Origin: Anastatus disparis
Lineage: Eukaryota > Arthropoda > Insecta > Hymenoptera > Eupelmidae
Assembly: GCA_017163975.1 (NCBI GenBank)
Contig: JAFFSR010000227.1
Coordinates: 1 to 64,000 of the forward strand
Reading direction: 5' to 3'
Length of the DNA stretch: 64,000 nucleotides
In this document: positions 1-11,890 of the stretch, in pieces
Position numbering within the stretch: the stretch's first letter is position 1
Layout: the number at the start of each line of letters is the position of its first letter
Position numbers and translations under genes: made by a program
Notes under the pieces: generated by a model
What the model was told of the DNA's origin: nothing
The model's database searches: none
The model's input: only the letters and a program-made list of their open reading frames with translations

Positions 1-1010
1 TAATAACTTAATAACCCAATAACCCAATAACCTAATAACCCAATAAACCTAATAACCCAATAACCCAATAACCTAATAACCCAATAACCCAATAACCCAA
101 TAACCCAATAACTCAATAACCCAATAACCCAATAACCCAATAACCCAATACCCAATAACCCAATAACCCAATAACCCAATAACCCAATAATACCAATAAC
201 CCAATAACCTAATAACTAATAATCCCCAATAATCTAAATAACCTAATAACCCAATAACTCTAATAACCCAATAACCCAATAACCCAATAACCCAATAACC
301 CAATAACCAATAACCCAATAATAACCCAATAACCCAATAACCCAATAATTAATAATATCAATAACCCAATAACCCAATAACCCAATATTAATAATAACCC
401 AATAACTTAATAACCCAATAACTCCAATAACCAATAACCCAATAACCCAATAACCCAATAACCTAATAACCCAATAACCCATAAATAACCCAATATATCT
501 TAATAACCCAATAACCAAACCCAATAACTTAATAACCCAATAACCCAATAACCCAATAACCCAATAACCCAATAACCCAATAACTATGCAATAACCCAAT
601 AACCTAATAACCTAATAACCCAATAACCCAATAACCCAATAACCCAATAACCCAATAACCCAATAACCTAATAACCCAATACCAATACCTAATACAATAA
701 TAACCCAATAACCCAATAACCCAATAACCCAATATCCTAATAACCCAATAACCTCAATAACCCAATAACCCAATAACTAATACTAATAACCAATACGCAA
801 TAACCCAATAACCCAATAACTAATACCTAATAACCCAATAACATAATAACCCAATAACCCAATAACCTAATAACCCAATAAATTAATAATAATATAATAA
901 CTTAATAGCAATAACTTAATATATGTAACAATAACCCAATATTATGTAATATTAGTAACCCAATAACCCAATAATAACCAATAACCAATATAAATAATAA
1001 CCAATAAATT
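1..1010. repeat. Telomere-like array (CCCAATAA)n
   Basis: Nearly the whole block is the 8-mer CCCAATAA, read as TTATTGGG on the minus strand, with scattered indels and variants such as AACCTAATAA that increase towards 1010. The C-rich strand is the plus strand at the left edge of the window, so the G-rich strand runs 5' to 3' out of the window. That is the orientation expected at a left chromosome end. The common arthropod telomere motif is TTAGG, and hymenopteran motifs are known to vary. A G-rich 8-mer with three consecutive G would suit a telomerase-made repeat. An internal satellite is the alternative. Confidence 0.7.
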
Positions 1011-1175
1011 CCATTAAAAATTCGTTTTCTTGAGTTATTGGGTTACAAACTTGAGTTATTGGGTTAAACATCAAATTTGAGTTATTGGGTTAAACATTTG
1101 ATTTGAGTTATTGGGTTATCGTTGTGGGTAAATTTCCATTACAAATTCGTTTTCTTGGGTTATTGGGTTAAGGGC
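1011..1175. repeat. Inverted telomere-like units at array edge
   Basis: Five units ending in TTATTGGGTTA lie on the plus strand, the opposite orientation to 1-1010, separated by spacers such as CAAACTTGAG and AACATCAAATTTGAG. The phrase AAATTCGTTTTCTTG occurs near 1017 and again near 1142, marking a longer direct repeat of about 125 bp. This is a junction between the C-rich array and subtelomeric DNA. Confidence 0.6.
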
Positions 1176-1199
1176 GGGACTTTTGCTCTGAATTAAAAT

Positions 1200-2740
1200 T
1201 TCGGAGCCAGCCCTCATACGCCCCTCATCTTCAAGCCCCTCCCCCTATATTCACAAAGAACAAACTATTTAAAATCAATAAAAAATAGTAAAAAATGGAC
1301 AATTTTTACTACAAAACGACTATATATAAAGAGATTTATAAAGATATTTAAAAATTACTAGAAATTACCCATTATTTCCCTTCTTTTACAAGGAACAAAC
1401 TTAAAAATCAATAAAAAATAGTAAAAAACGGACGATTCATACTATACAAACGATTATATATAAAGAAATTTGTAATGAGATTCAATATTTTCAATATTGA
1501 TAATATAATCAATAATGTAAATATAAAATTTGTTCAAAAGTACCCGGAATGACCTATTATTGTCTCTTATCTCTTATAATATATATTCTTCATAATTTTT
1601 CAAAATTACCCACAAATTGTCCATAATTTACACAAAATTACATATTGGTTTTTATATGAATATAAACAATGAAGTAGGTAATAAACGTATTGCTAGTGGG
1701 TTACAAATGAGTTATCAAGGTCATGAATGAGTCAATTGGATTAATGAGGGGTATGTATTAAAAATAATATAGTAAATTTTATGATTATCTCTATAAATTT
1801 CACGATATACAATCAATTTACTTGAAAAAATTCGGATAGGTCATTTATGAGTTATGTGTAGGTTATTTATTTTATTTTAAGTCGATTATTTCGATAATTT
1901 CATTTATGATCAATTTACGTCTAAAATTTTAGATGATCGTTGATGAGTTATTTGTGGTTAATTTGTGCATTATTTTTGGGTAATTAAGGGTTTTTATGGA
2001 GTGTTTTAGTTTTTAAGCACTATTCCTGTATTTGATGCACTTTACGTTGCACGATAAAAAATTGGGTAATAATTGATCACGACTGTGTCATTTGGTTGAT
2101 TAGCTTGTGGGTTATTATCAATAATATAATTTTTTTTATTTATTTAACCAATTATACGATTTTCAATCATTTTACGTTCAAAATTTAAGATATGCCATTT
2201 ATGGGTTATTCTTGGTTTGTTTTGGGTTACAATAAATAAGTAATTTTATTATTTAAAATTGATTTACGTTAAAAATTAATTCAAGTCATTTATGAATTAT
2301 TTTTGTGTTTTTTATGTAGTATTTTAAGTCGATTAAATCATCAATTTCATGATTCATAATTAATTTACGTTAAAAATTCTAGATGAGTCATTTATGGATT
2401 ATTTGTGGTTTATTTGTGGATAATTCTTGAGTTATTCTTGAGTTATTTAAGTTTAGATATTTTTATCAATTTTATGATTTAGAATCGATTTATGTTTCTG
2501 TCGAAGATAGTAGCCAGTTCGTACGTAATAAACGAATTACGAGTGTGTTAGTGGGTTAGTAATTGAGGATGATTTCTATAACTTTTACGTTCACAATCGA
2601 TTTACTTTAAAAATTCAGATGTCATTTATGAGTTATTTTAGGTCGGTTATTTCTATGATTTAATTTAAAATTAACGTAAAAAGTATAAAATGTTTTAATA
2701 TAATTTTTTGTTTTAATATAATACGCGTTAAGCGCTATTA
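1200..2740. repeat. Decayed subtelomeric tandem repeat
   Basis: From about 1670 to 2660 a motif close to ATTTACGTTAAAAATT, then GATG, then GTCATTTATGAGTTATT recurs roughly every 90 to 150 bp (near 1815, 1915, 2183, 2263, 2358 and 2587). Words such as GGGTTATT and GAGTTATT resemble broken telomere units. 1200-1670 is AT-rich and holds a weak duplication (AAAATCAATAAAAAATAGTA near 1271 and 1405). No coding frame is seen. Confidence 0.5.
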
Positions 2741-2867
2741 TTTTGATGGCTCCATCAACTTTTGACTGAATGGATCTACAGAAGTTATAAATTAATTGAG
2801 ATAATTTAAAAACTGGAGACGTGGCAACTGATCATCTCATTAACATCATTACTTTGGACCTAATTTA

Positions 2868-3015
2868 CAGCGACTGCGGTAGCTGCTGTGGTAGCTGCTG
2901 CTAATATTGTACCTATATAAGGTAGATGCGGCAGCTGCTGTGGTAGCTGCTGCTACTATTGTACGTATAAGGTAGATGCGGCAGCTACCGCAACTATCAA
3001 GCCTATATAAGGTTC
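2868..3015. repeat. GC-rich minisatellite
   Basis: About two and a half copies of a 60 to 66 bp unit contain GTAGCTGCTGCTA and TATAAGGTAGATGCGGCAGC, rich in CAG/CTG-type triplets. It lies directly upstream of the plus-strand pseudogene. Read as protein it would give an Ala- or Cys/Gly-rich segment, but stops make coding unlikely. Confidence 0.6.
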
Positions 3016-3066
3016 ACTAGAAAGCGTTTTAGCATCAGATTCGCTTCGGCTTTTAAAGGCTGCTGA

Positions 3067-4144
3067 TCATTACTACGGAAAATTAAAACACGTAGACCGG
3101 AAGTAGTTGATTTTATGGAGGATAATTATCATCGTCGTTCGAAAGATACCTTAAGAGGCGGTCGGAACCAAATCGGTGACTTGCGGTATATATCAAGTTA
3201 GCATTTTTCGCTTTACGACAATATTTTGTATATTTTTATGGCTTAAACCATTTCAAATTATTCTTTATATACATGACTAGAGGAAATGACTATATTTTTA
3301 CCATATGAATAACTAAATAAATTATTATAAGTATTTATTACAAATATCAAACTGACTTGACATATACTGCATGCAAAAAACTGTCGTGTCGATTGTTAGG
3401 TGGCATTTTTTGCTTTATAACAATATTTTGTATATTTTTGTGGCTTTAACTATTTTAAATTATTCTTTATATACATGACTAGAGGAAATGACTATATTTT
3501 TTACCATATTAATAAATGAATAAATTATTATAAACATTTATTACTAGCACCGAACTAAGTCCGATTTGGTTTCTACCGCCTCCTAAATGATTCTTATCCT
3601 TATCAAAACTATTGACGTCTTCGACAAGATGATGCAGGGGCTTTCAAGCAATCGTCTCATCTACAGTATTTTCATCACGATCGTCGCTCAAAAGAAGTTG
3701 TTAATAATGACGAGGAATTACAGCGTAAAATTATGTCCATTGACGTGGTATTGGCAATATTAGAAAAAAAAAAACAAGCGTTATCCAGCAAGTTAATGCA
3801 ACGTAGAGATAAAGATCAGGCGATAGTAAAATGTCATTATTCAAAATATTACTATCAAATTTACTTTTCAATCCATTCTATGACTTCATGCAGGCATCAA
3901 CGGTGATTATGCATGGAACAGAACATTATTGTTCGCAACCAATTTATGTTCCCGACGATGAATCTGATGACTATAACGAAAAAGATAAGGAGACAAAAAT
4001 TGCTCTGTATCCTCGCTTATTCAGCAACCAACGAGAACGCTATTGTGAAACTTCAGCATCATAGCTTCGCTCCTATGGTGGGTCTGTTCCGAGTCTTCCT
4101 GCAATTTCAATGTATGCCGCTGCAACTCGACATCAAGTCATACT
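3067..4144 (+). pseudogene. Unrecognised gene family, copy 1, split by MITE
   Basis: An open frame starts near 3067 and contains RRPEVVDFMEDNYHRRSKD. It is cut by a 428-bp MITE (3155-3582) exactly at TTAA. With the MITE ignored, the frame continues without a shift (DTL then NDSYPYQ). It meets one TGA (3613) and stays open to 3825, where DEELQRKIMSIDVV is followed by a Lys/Gln-rich helix-like stretch. A 68-bp GT-AG intron is plausible at 3826-3893 (GTAAAATG...TTCATGCAG). The next exon reads PIYVPDDESDDYNEKDKE and NQRERYCETSAS up to TAG at 4062. Similar residues follow to 4144, and AATAAA lies at 4246. Homology to copy 2 on the other strand is the main evidence that it once coded. No clear start codon is present and I do not recognise the function. 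Confidence 0.5.
3155..3582 (+). mobile_element. TTAA MITE, GAGGCGGTCGG family, copy 1
   Basis: The left terminus is GAGGCGGTCGGAACCAAATC and the right terminus is its near inverse (CCGATTTGGTTTCTACCGCCTCC). The element is flanked by TTAA (3151) and a mutated CTAA (3583). Inside, a segment starting GCATTTTT and ending near TATTACAAATATC is tandemly duplicated with a period of about 202 bp. There is no coding capacity. TTAA targets are used by piggyBac and by Sola3-type elements; the GAG-type terminus is unlike piggyBac's CCC. It sits in the middle of a former exon. Confidence 0.85.
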
Positions 4145-4559
4145 GATGAAAAAATAATGTTGCGCAAGAGCTCGATTTTCCTATACCTTTCGTATATAAA
4201 TGGCCCCTCTATCGCTAGTTTTCCGTAAAGCTCTATAATAACAATAATAAAAACTTCCGCTTCTCCGTCGATCATTTTTCATTCATTTTTATATTTTTTT
4301 ATTCAAATTATAAATGGAAATAAAAAATGTGATATAAATAAGTACACATGAATAAATTATTTAAAGGACATGGTTTCGACAATATCTTTGTACTCTTTGA
4401 CTTTGTTGTAATAACCGCCAGTTATATTAATTAACTGCTCTACTGTCACTTTTTGTACTGAACATACTGTTCTGATTTTAAACGACTCTATAATAATGGT
4501 ACTTTGCCTTTAACATATAATAAATAAATCTTCAGTCGAGTAGACACGTACATTACTTA
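4145..4559. other. Spacer between convergent copies
   Basis: Apart from an AATAAA at 4246 that could be the poly(A) signal of copy 1, I see no feature in this AT-rich spacer between the two tail-to-tail gene copies. Confidence 0.5.
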
Positions 4560-5640
4560 CCACCGATGAACTAATAGATTAGTGCATGCTTTGGGGAGGC
4601 AGCTTCTTTTCGTTTGCGTCACTCATTTTTTTCTCTTATGTTATCCATCCTTGGATAACGGTTTAGTGGTTGGTAATCATCATCAGGAGGCGACCACATA
4701 GCTCAAAGATGATCTTTCTATAGAAAATACTCACAAAAAAATGTTTCGTTGATTATAAGTACTTAGGATTGGCAGTTGCTGCTCTTGTTGCTGATAATTG
4801 TTAAATTCATTATCGTCTTTATCATAAGATGAGCTAAATATTTACCTTTGTTTCGTACGTAGGGCGAGTACCTGTAGTAACAGGATGATACGAAGGAGGT
4901 ACATGTACAAGCTGCTGTTTATTATCAACATTAGTGCTAACAGATGTTTTACAAAATGGAAGTCCTGTTGACATTACAGGAATACGAGGAGTAGTATCAT
5001 GTGACGCTAATGCTGTTTCATAATGCCGTTCTCGTTGGAAATTAGGTTCTTTTAATGATTCATTGCCGCCGTCGTGGTCGTCATCATTATCATCATCATC
5101 AGATGCCGAAATTTGGATAGTTGGTAAATATGAAGGACCTCCTGTTCTCTGCACAATATCAGATGATGTGAATGGCTATACAAAGTAAGTGAAAGAATTG
5201 AAAAAGAAAAAAAAGAAAAATAAAGCACTAAAATAAAATTACACTTATGTTACAAAGCACATTAGCTTACCATTGGTCGATTTTTATAACCCCGGTGCAT
5301 CAACTCGTTAGGCAAAGTTTCTCTTTGTTTTTGTAAAAGTAACATCACCACATCCATAGACGAAATGTTTCTTTGGAATTCCTCGTCGCTGTAATGATAA
5401 TTATACTAATACAATTAATTCGTATATTTCTATCGTTCTCATTTTTTTTTACTTCTTTACCATGTTTAAGGAGCGGATTACCAACAGGCATTCTTTTCTG
5501 GCATTGGCCGAGCCATCGTTTAATGTTCCGATGTTCCATTTGCAAAAAAATTTTACATAATTTCAAATTAAACAATAATAATATAAATAAAATTATAAAA
5601 AATTTACCGTACTACACTGAGTAGATGTTTTTACGGTACT
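4560..5640 (-). pseudogene. Unrecognised gene family, copy 2, multi-exon
   Basis: On the minus strand a 118-bp exon (5388-5271) follows an acceptor ATCATTACAG and encodes DEEFQRNISSMDVV, then MLLLQKQRETLPNELM. It ends ...CGACCAATG before GTAAGC. A 95-bp intron (5270-5176, ending TTTGTATAG) leads in phase to an exon from 5175, with an Asp-rich tract (residues DDDDNDDDHD), QRERHYETALAS and a Pro/Thr-rich tail; a stop lies at 4834. Around the stop, other frames remain coding-like (SSYDKDDNEFNNYQQQEQQ; PPDDDYQPLNRYPRMDN) down to about 4560, suggesting frameshifts or missed short introns. A possible upstream exon starts MEHRNIKRWLGQCQKRMPVG (about 5562-5480), but its splice phase does not fit. The exon pair matches copy 1 in order and in intron position. 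Function unknown. Confidence 0.5.
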
Positions 5641-5694
5641 TCGGTTTCTCCGTATTCTTGATATTTCTTTTTATAATTAGTTCTTCTTAATGTT

Positions 5695-6579
5695 ATTTTC
5701 CTTCATACCCGTGCCGGAACTTCGCCTAAAAGTGCCTCTCGTGCGGCAGGGAACGGGCAAATTACATTTGTGATTTTCTTTACAGTCACATGCTCAGAAG
5801 CCACTGCGCACCTTCATACTACAACAGTTTCGGTCGCTTCACTGTCTGCTGCATGTTCCGACTATATCTATATATACTCAGTATGTCTAACCTCTGTTAT
5901 TATACATCAAACATCGTTAGACATAACTGTTAAAATTATGAAATACACACACACATGATAATTACACACGTTTTTTTTATATGAATTATCATTAGAATAT
6001 TTACTGTATATCCTATGTTATCAGCTATAGGATACACATGTTCCGTTTTTTCACATTTCTTTCATGCATACACAATTTTTTTTTAACTCGCGATATTTTT
6101 TTCACGACACTCACAACACGCTTTTAGACACTTCAGAAATTAAAACACAAATAAAATTCTTAAATATTCATGTTCTTTCATGTATTTTTTTGTTTCATTA
6201 CACATTTTATTTATTTGAAATATTAAATAAAACGAATTATTTATTTTCGATTCGATCTTTCTTTCTGTCTTTCTCTCTCTCTCTTTCACGCTCTCAACAT
6301 ATGCTATAGCTGCTTACGCATGCGCGCTACAACAAACTAAAGCATCAAATGACTTTTCACTCAAAGTCGTTTTCGATGTATTTTTTTACTTAAAAATGGA
6401 TTTTTATCTTTTTGGGATGGCGAAGTTCCGGCCGGGCATGAAGGAAAATCGTATACGCTCCTCGGCACGAAAAAGGCTCATCATATGCGCGTGTTTTACT
6501 TTACAAAACTTTAATTTTAATTTAAACTTACACGCGCATGGAATGAGCCTGTTCCGTACCTCGGAACGTAATATACTAT
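5695..6579 (+). mobile_element. Composite inverted-repeat element, copy 1
   Basis: This 885-bp unit recurs inverted at 50286-51167, which fixes both ends: ATTTTCCTTCATACCCG on the left and TAATATACTAT on the right. Its first 755 bp (to 6449) has its own terminal inverted repeats (TTTTCCTTCATACCCG against CGGGCATGAAGGAAAA). The last 130 bp is a hairpin module (GGCTCATCATATGCGCGTGT against ACACGCGCATGGAATGAGCC). A small hairpin, TATCCTATG...CTATAGGATA, lies near 6010-6034. Short open frames are shared by the two copies, but the sequence context does not look coding. Confidence 0.8.
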
Positions 6580-7690
6580 TCCCTCCTAATTGTAAAATGG
6601 AGAAACTTTTCTATTGTTTTTCTTTCTGGTGGGTTTATTAACATTTTTATTATTGGTTATTAGTTTATTAATTTCATTCTGTTTTGATGATTGAAAGTTT
6701 TATTTTTTTTCCAGGTGTCTTTGCCTTTAATTTCTCCTTAACTTCTACTCACGAATGGTGGGCAATTTGTTATTTAATGAAGAAAGTTAATGTTGCTAAG
6801 TAAAAACGAAGCCTTACTCGATACTTCTTTAGATTGTATTACTTGTTAATCAATAATTTGATTAATACTATACGCATCTTTTAACACAATTTTTTGTGGT
6901 TTTATGAAATAAAATTCAATTTAAATTATTTTTAACATTATCAAATTTGTCAATTGTTAAATCATGTTTTACATATTTTATTATCTTCATTACACATTTT
7001 ACTAAAACACTAAAATAGTTTATAATTTTTAGATTACAATGTTTTAATTAAAAATTCTTTAAAATTTTTCTCTTTAAAAACATGTATGCGCTTTATAAAT
7101 TCATATTTCTAATATATTTGAATAAATGGAAAGAAATCATATGGTAACTTAAATGATTAAAATAATCAATAATCTATTAATTGAATAATCTGTCGGTAAA
7201 TGAATTTTTACCATATGCTTTCTCTATACTTTTATTTAATTTTAAACTTATATGAGATTTTTGTATTACCATAATATAATACAAAATGAATTAAAAATAT
7301 AATTTTAAATAATATAACATAATATAATAAAACAATATATTATAATATAAATTGTTTTTTCAGCAATAGTAAGTATAAAACAAATTTTGAGGTAAACTAC
7401 GTGGCTAATAACAGTGAAAAATGTTAAATATTGAAAGCAGGGTAAAATAAATTTATGGATATGACAGATTATATTGTGAGACCTGTTGTGCCGAGATGTA
7501 TCGGTAAGTTAGATTCCTCAAGGCAATCAACAATGGTATCAAGTCCATCTGCTGCATTTATATTATTATTATAACAGACAAGTGAAATAAGACATATATT
7601 CAAACAAGCTAGGAAATATGCTAAGAGAAGATAATATACAAAACTATATACTACAAGAACGTGAGGCGGGGGATGCGCAGATGCTTGAAA
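6580..7690. other. AT-rich stretch, no gene seen
   Basis: Mostly homopolymeric A/T-rich sequence. The frame at 7453-7640 (starting MDMTDYIVRPVVPRC) may be the eroded upstream part of the LINE that follows; I cannot support more. Confidence 0.4.
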
Positions 7691-7699
7691 AAAAATGTT

Positions 7700-9252
7700 T
7701 TTTAACAAAGATATAATACTTTATGTGATCCTAAGAAATATTTATGCGAATTCTAATAAACTTGGAATTTTTGTTAAAAGATTGTCTGCTAAAATTATAG
7801 TATATGTAGAGACTTGAAATGTAGCAAGTGTTGACTATTATCTACTAGCGGGATATAAAATTTATTACATCTAAAGTAAAATAAATATTGCTGATGGCGT
7901 AATAATGTTTATAAAAGAAGATATAAATATAAGTACAAAAATTGTGATAGTTGTTAGAATGATTTTTTTTTTGCTCAAATAATTTGGATGATGAAGAAAA
8001 TATTCGGATCCCTGCAATATATCGGAGTCATGATATCCCCAAAACAGAATTCATTTTGAGTATCAAAAAATACATAAATAATAACTTGAATGTTGAAAAT
8101 CACCTTATTATTGGTGATTTTAATATTGACATTAATAATAAAACATTCCTTGACAATACAACTAATGATAATATTACCTAACAGTAATTCTTAATAAATT
8201 TTCTTAAAAAAGAATATATACCATGTTTTGTTGAAATAACTAATATAAGGCATAATCATTACCCACTGTTGTTAACCTTACAGTATAATACCGTCATGGA
8301 TTTATGTTGTTAAAAACATCATCAGAAAATTATTTTTTACGAGTTCTTATATAAATTTCATGACAAAAATAAAAGAGAATGTAGGAAAGTGATACTTTAA
8401 GATGTAGAAAATAAATAATTTGATAAAAATTTCAACCCTATTAGCGCAGATAATAGTTATTAAAAAGAGATACAAAAAAATATCCTATAAACAAAGTAAA
8501 CTTTTATTTGTTATCGTACCTGAATGAAACAAAGCTCATTTTGTTCTTTAGAGAATTCCAGGGAGAGTCACCAATGGAAATTTAGTATTAGAGCTTACAG
8601 TTCAAACGATAATTTAATTTTTTATTAAAACACTGCAATTTTATATAAATAATTGTAATATACGTTAAAATTATAAATTCTACAAATCAAATTCCATCGG
8701 AAACTCCCTGGAATTTCATAAGGAACAGAATGAGCGTTGTTCCATTCAGATACGATGAAAAATAAAAAAGTTTACTTTGCTTTTTAAACATTTTTTTGTG
8801 TCTCTTTTTAATCACTTATATTTGCACCAATAAAACTGCAATTTCTATGGAATCATTCTTTTCAGCATCCTAAAGTATTCCTTTCTTACATTCTCGTACA
8901 TTTTGGTTTTAAAATTCATATGAAAACTAATAAAAGATCATTTATGACGATTTTCTCAATGGCACATATACATAACGGCATCACCTTAAGCAAAATAAAG
9001 GATAACATTATAAACAAATCTTATTATTCTAAGATAAATTATAAAAAGCTAATAAGTATACGGAATGAAGCTGATTGCGGCAGAGTATTATGTGAACAAG
9101 ACCCTAATAGGGCTACTGATATTTTGATAAATTTAATAACAGATTGTTTACTAAAGTATAAATTTAAAGTAAAACATAAGCAACAAAGGGACATGTTTAC
9201 AAGGAAAAAATTTGGATCAACTGTGGTGATCTACACTGAGAAAAAAACATAA
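7700..9252 (+). pseudogene. CR1-like LINE ORF2 relic (endonuclease and linker)
   Basis: Conceptual reading shows hallmarks of the apurinic-type endonuclease of non-LTR retrotransposons. IIVYVET near 7794-7814 is followed by TGA (7815) where the family has Trp. GYKIYYI follows at about 7850, then ADGVIMFIKED near 7890, IYRSHDIP near 8016, IIGDFNIDI with the GDFN core at 8113-8124, and IPCFVEITN near 8220. NHYPLLLTL at 8254 lies in the same frame as GDFN, with Asn replacing the usual Asp before His. After a fold-back insertion (about 8345-8925), the segment 8920-9252 (INYKKLISIRNEADCGRV) fits the linker between endonuclease and reverse transcriptase. Stops and shifts make it dead. No reverse transcriptase motif was found downstream. 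Confidence 0.75.
8345..8925. mobile_element. Fold-back element inside LINE relic
   Basis: Two arms of more than 200 bp are imperfect inverse copies. AAAAAGAGATACAAAAAAAT near 8460 pairs with ATTTTTTTGTGTCTCTTTTT near 8790, CCAGGGAGAGT pairs with ACTCCCTGG, and GAGAATGTAGGAAAG near 8372 pairs with CTTTCTTACATTCTC near 8880. It separates the endonuclease and linker parts of the LINE, so it inserted later. Exact ends and target duplication are not clear. Confidence 0.65.
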
Positions 9253-11690
9253 TTGACTTTACTACGTTCAGAACGATGGGATTTACTAATGTACTGTTCC
9301 TGTCGTTTACTACAGCAACATAGTAAATGCAACTAGATTCTTAAGTCAGTATTCAGTATCACATGATGAATAGCTCTTAACCTCAAAATCTATATACGCG
9401 AACAGAAAAAGCTGTTAGCCGACACTGAAAAAATTTTGAATCAATACTAAATCATTTCGGTAATAATTAAAGGAAAGAGATAAATACTAATCTATATCTT
9501 AGCACTACGTAGCAAAAGTAAGGTTAGGATTTTACAAATAATAGATAGTCATAAAAAGTTTAAGTCAAACTGAAAATTGTCTGAAGTTTACTTAACTGTT
9601 AGGTAGCAGTTACCGACTTTTTCTCTCCGTGTAATAAATAATATTTTTAATTTGTATATTCTTAGAATCTACAAATGAAAATTAATGAAATAAGAATATT
9701 TATTTATGACAAGAGCCTATAAGAAAAAGACTTAAAAGCTTTAAATCTTCGGTTAGCATAGCTTGAAAATAATTAATAAAATATAAAGACTATAGTAAGG
9801 TCCTATTACATTGCATATAGTAAATCCTACTAATATAAAACATTTACATTATTATATATTGACTACTAGAATAACATCGTCATCGTTACTAGTGAAGGCA
9901 GTAAAGCCGACTATGTTTTTTTCTTAGTAAAAAAAAGATATTTACATTTAGGACACATAAAATATATTAATTAGTTAATTATAACGATTGTCTTGTTCTT
10001 CAGTCATCGTAAATGTAACAAGTACAAGTCGCCAGCAAATCTCATACCATCTGCAAAACTTCCTAGAGAAAATAATAAGTTATATGGAATTCATTAAACT
10101 CGGAGCTAATTTCGATAGGATTCGCTCTTATAAGGGATAATAGATTTTCCAAGATGCCTAAGTTGAGCTCTGGAAAAGAGAATCTGTCCTTAGCAGCAAC
10201 ATTATTTTCAGAAAGTAGTTGCATTCGTAGTTTGTCAAATGAAAATCTTAATACATAATAATTTAAATTATAACTTCTGTCGGCCAGTCCCCCGACTGCT
10301 ATAATTTTTTTAAATAAATAATTATGAAATCTTTACAAGATATTCATCAAGTAAATTGACAATTACACAACAAATATACGTAATCGACCAAAATAATTGA
10401 TAAAAAAAAGTATATTTTAATTATGTAAATACAATAAAGCTCTATATTACATAGGATGGAAGCTCCTGCGTACTAGCTGGTGGTATATTTATAGGTTAGA
10501 AGAAGAAAGGTGATTCTAGGCTCGGATATCCAGCGAGTCATTCGCCAGTGCATCAATTAATTCAGATTAGCCTACGGGGGTCCTTCGTAATAGCCGTAAT
10601 AACGTTTTACGCCCGATGGTGTTATATCTTTGTATGACGCAATTATCTTGTACTTAATACGTATAAAAAAAAGGAAGAGCGAACATTTTCTTTCTTGCAT
10701 AAAATGACATCGTTTAAAATGGATGGAGTAAAATTTTTATTCTATTGTAGAGATGATGTTTCATAATCCAATTAATGTTAAAATACATTTTTATATAGTT
10801 TATTTTTATTATAAATTTTCGATTAATTATTACGGATAATGTAGATTATTTTTATTGATTTTAAACATAATTAAGATCTATAAAATATTTTTTTTTTTAA
10901 TTGTGCTTTTCAATTGTTGATAGTCATCGTAGGTAAATTTGAACCAAACAATTTTCCAATCTTGTCATCTGCTGGGAAATTTCAATATTTTAAAGGTCAA
11001 TTTCGGTTATAAAAACTTAAAAATGTTTTTGTGAGAATCTTTAAGTATATCTCAATATGTTTTTTATATTTTAGAAACTTAATATTACTGCAGGATATTG
11101 CTGTAGGTGAAATTCGCCGACTGTGATTAATATAAAATTTTGCTGAACTGTGTCTATGGTTAAAATAGTCGCAAAAAACCAAACGAAAAAATACTCCGTC
11201 TCAAATATAAATTTTATGTTTTCAATAATATAAATTAAAAGAAAATCATTTAATATTCCTTTTTAAACAATTGTAAAAATTATAAATACCATTCAGTAAA
11301 GTCTTTATTAAGAAAAACTAGACGGAGATTAATATTTCATCAAATAATATAAGTTCTCTATAAACTTGTTATAATAATATAGTAATGCGACGACAAACTT
11401 TTATAATATTAGAAATAATTGTGAAATGTACTAAAATTTAAGCAACAAAAAATCAATAAAATTCCTATCGTATACAAATTATGTAGTAATTTTTTTTTTT
11501 TATATTTAATCAAATTTGAATATTAACATATAGCTATTTTCAACATATTATACTATTCGTAAATATTATTATTTCAAATAATATCAAAACTTCAGCACAT
11601 ATTATTGATTTCAAGATTTTTAAAAATGTTTTTTGTTGTTTAAATTCTCACTTTTTTTAGCTGTTGAGTTGATTGTATTAAATTAATTCA
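9253..11690. other. AT-rich stretch, no gene seen
   Basis: I see no convincing coding region. A less AT-rich island at about 10480-10640 and a 33-codon frame near 10153 (starting MPKLSSGKENLS) are the only parts of ordinary complexity, and neither could be identified. Confidence 0.4.
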
Positions 11691-11694
11691 TTCA

Positions 11695-11890
11695 AATATG
11701 TACCATTTATATCGCGACTCTTAAAAAATTTGACCTCATTGGGTATCTTGATTGTCGGTCACAAAAGTGACTGACCATCCATCGGTAGTCAAAGTTTTCG
11801 GTATGGTGTGTCAGGCAGTTTAGCCTGATATAATGTTTTAAACGGGAACTGAGTTGGGCTCCCTCGATATCACCATATCAGAAAGGTTAA
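11695..11890 (+). mobile_element. 5'-truncated SINE body
   Basis: The reverse complement aligns well with the body of the full SINE at 25620-25830. Shared words include ACCATACCGAAAACTTTGAC, GACTACCGATGGATGGTCA, CACTTTTGTGACC and AGAGTCGCGATAT. The tRNA-like head is absent, consistent with 5' truncation of a plus-strand insertion. Confidence 0.75.

Noticed and set aside
73..599. Minus-strand open frames of repeated LLGYWVIG peptides
   Set aside because: They are direct translations of the 8-bp repeat in all frames and not proteins.
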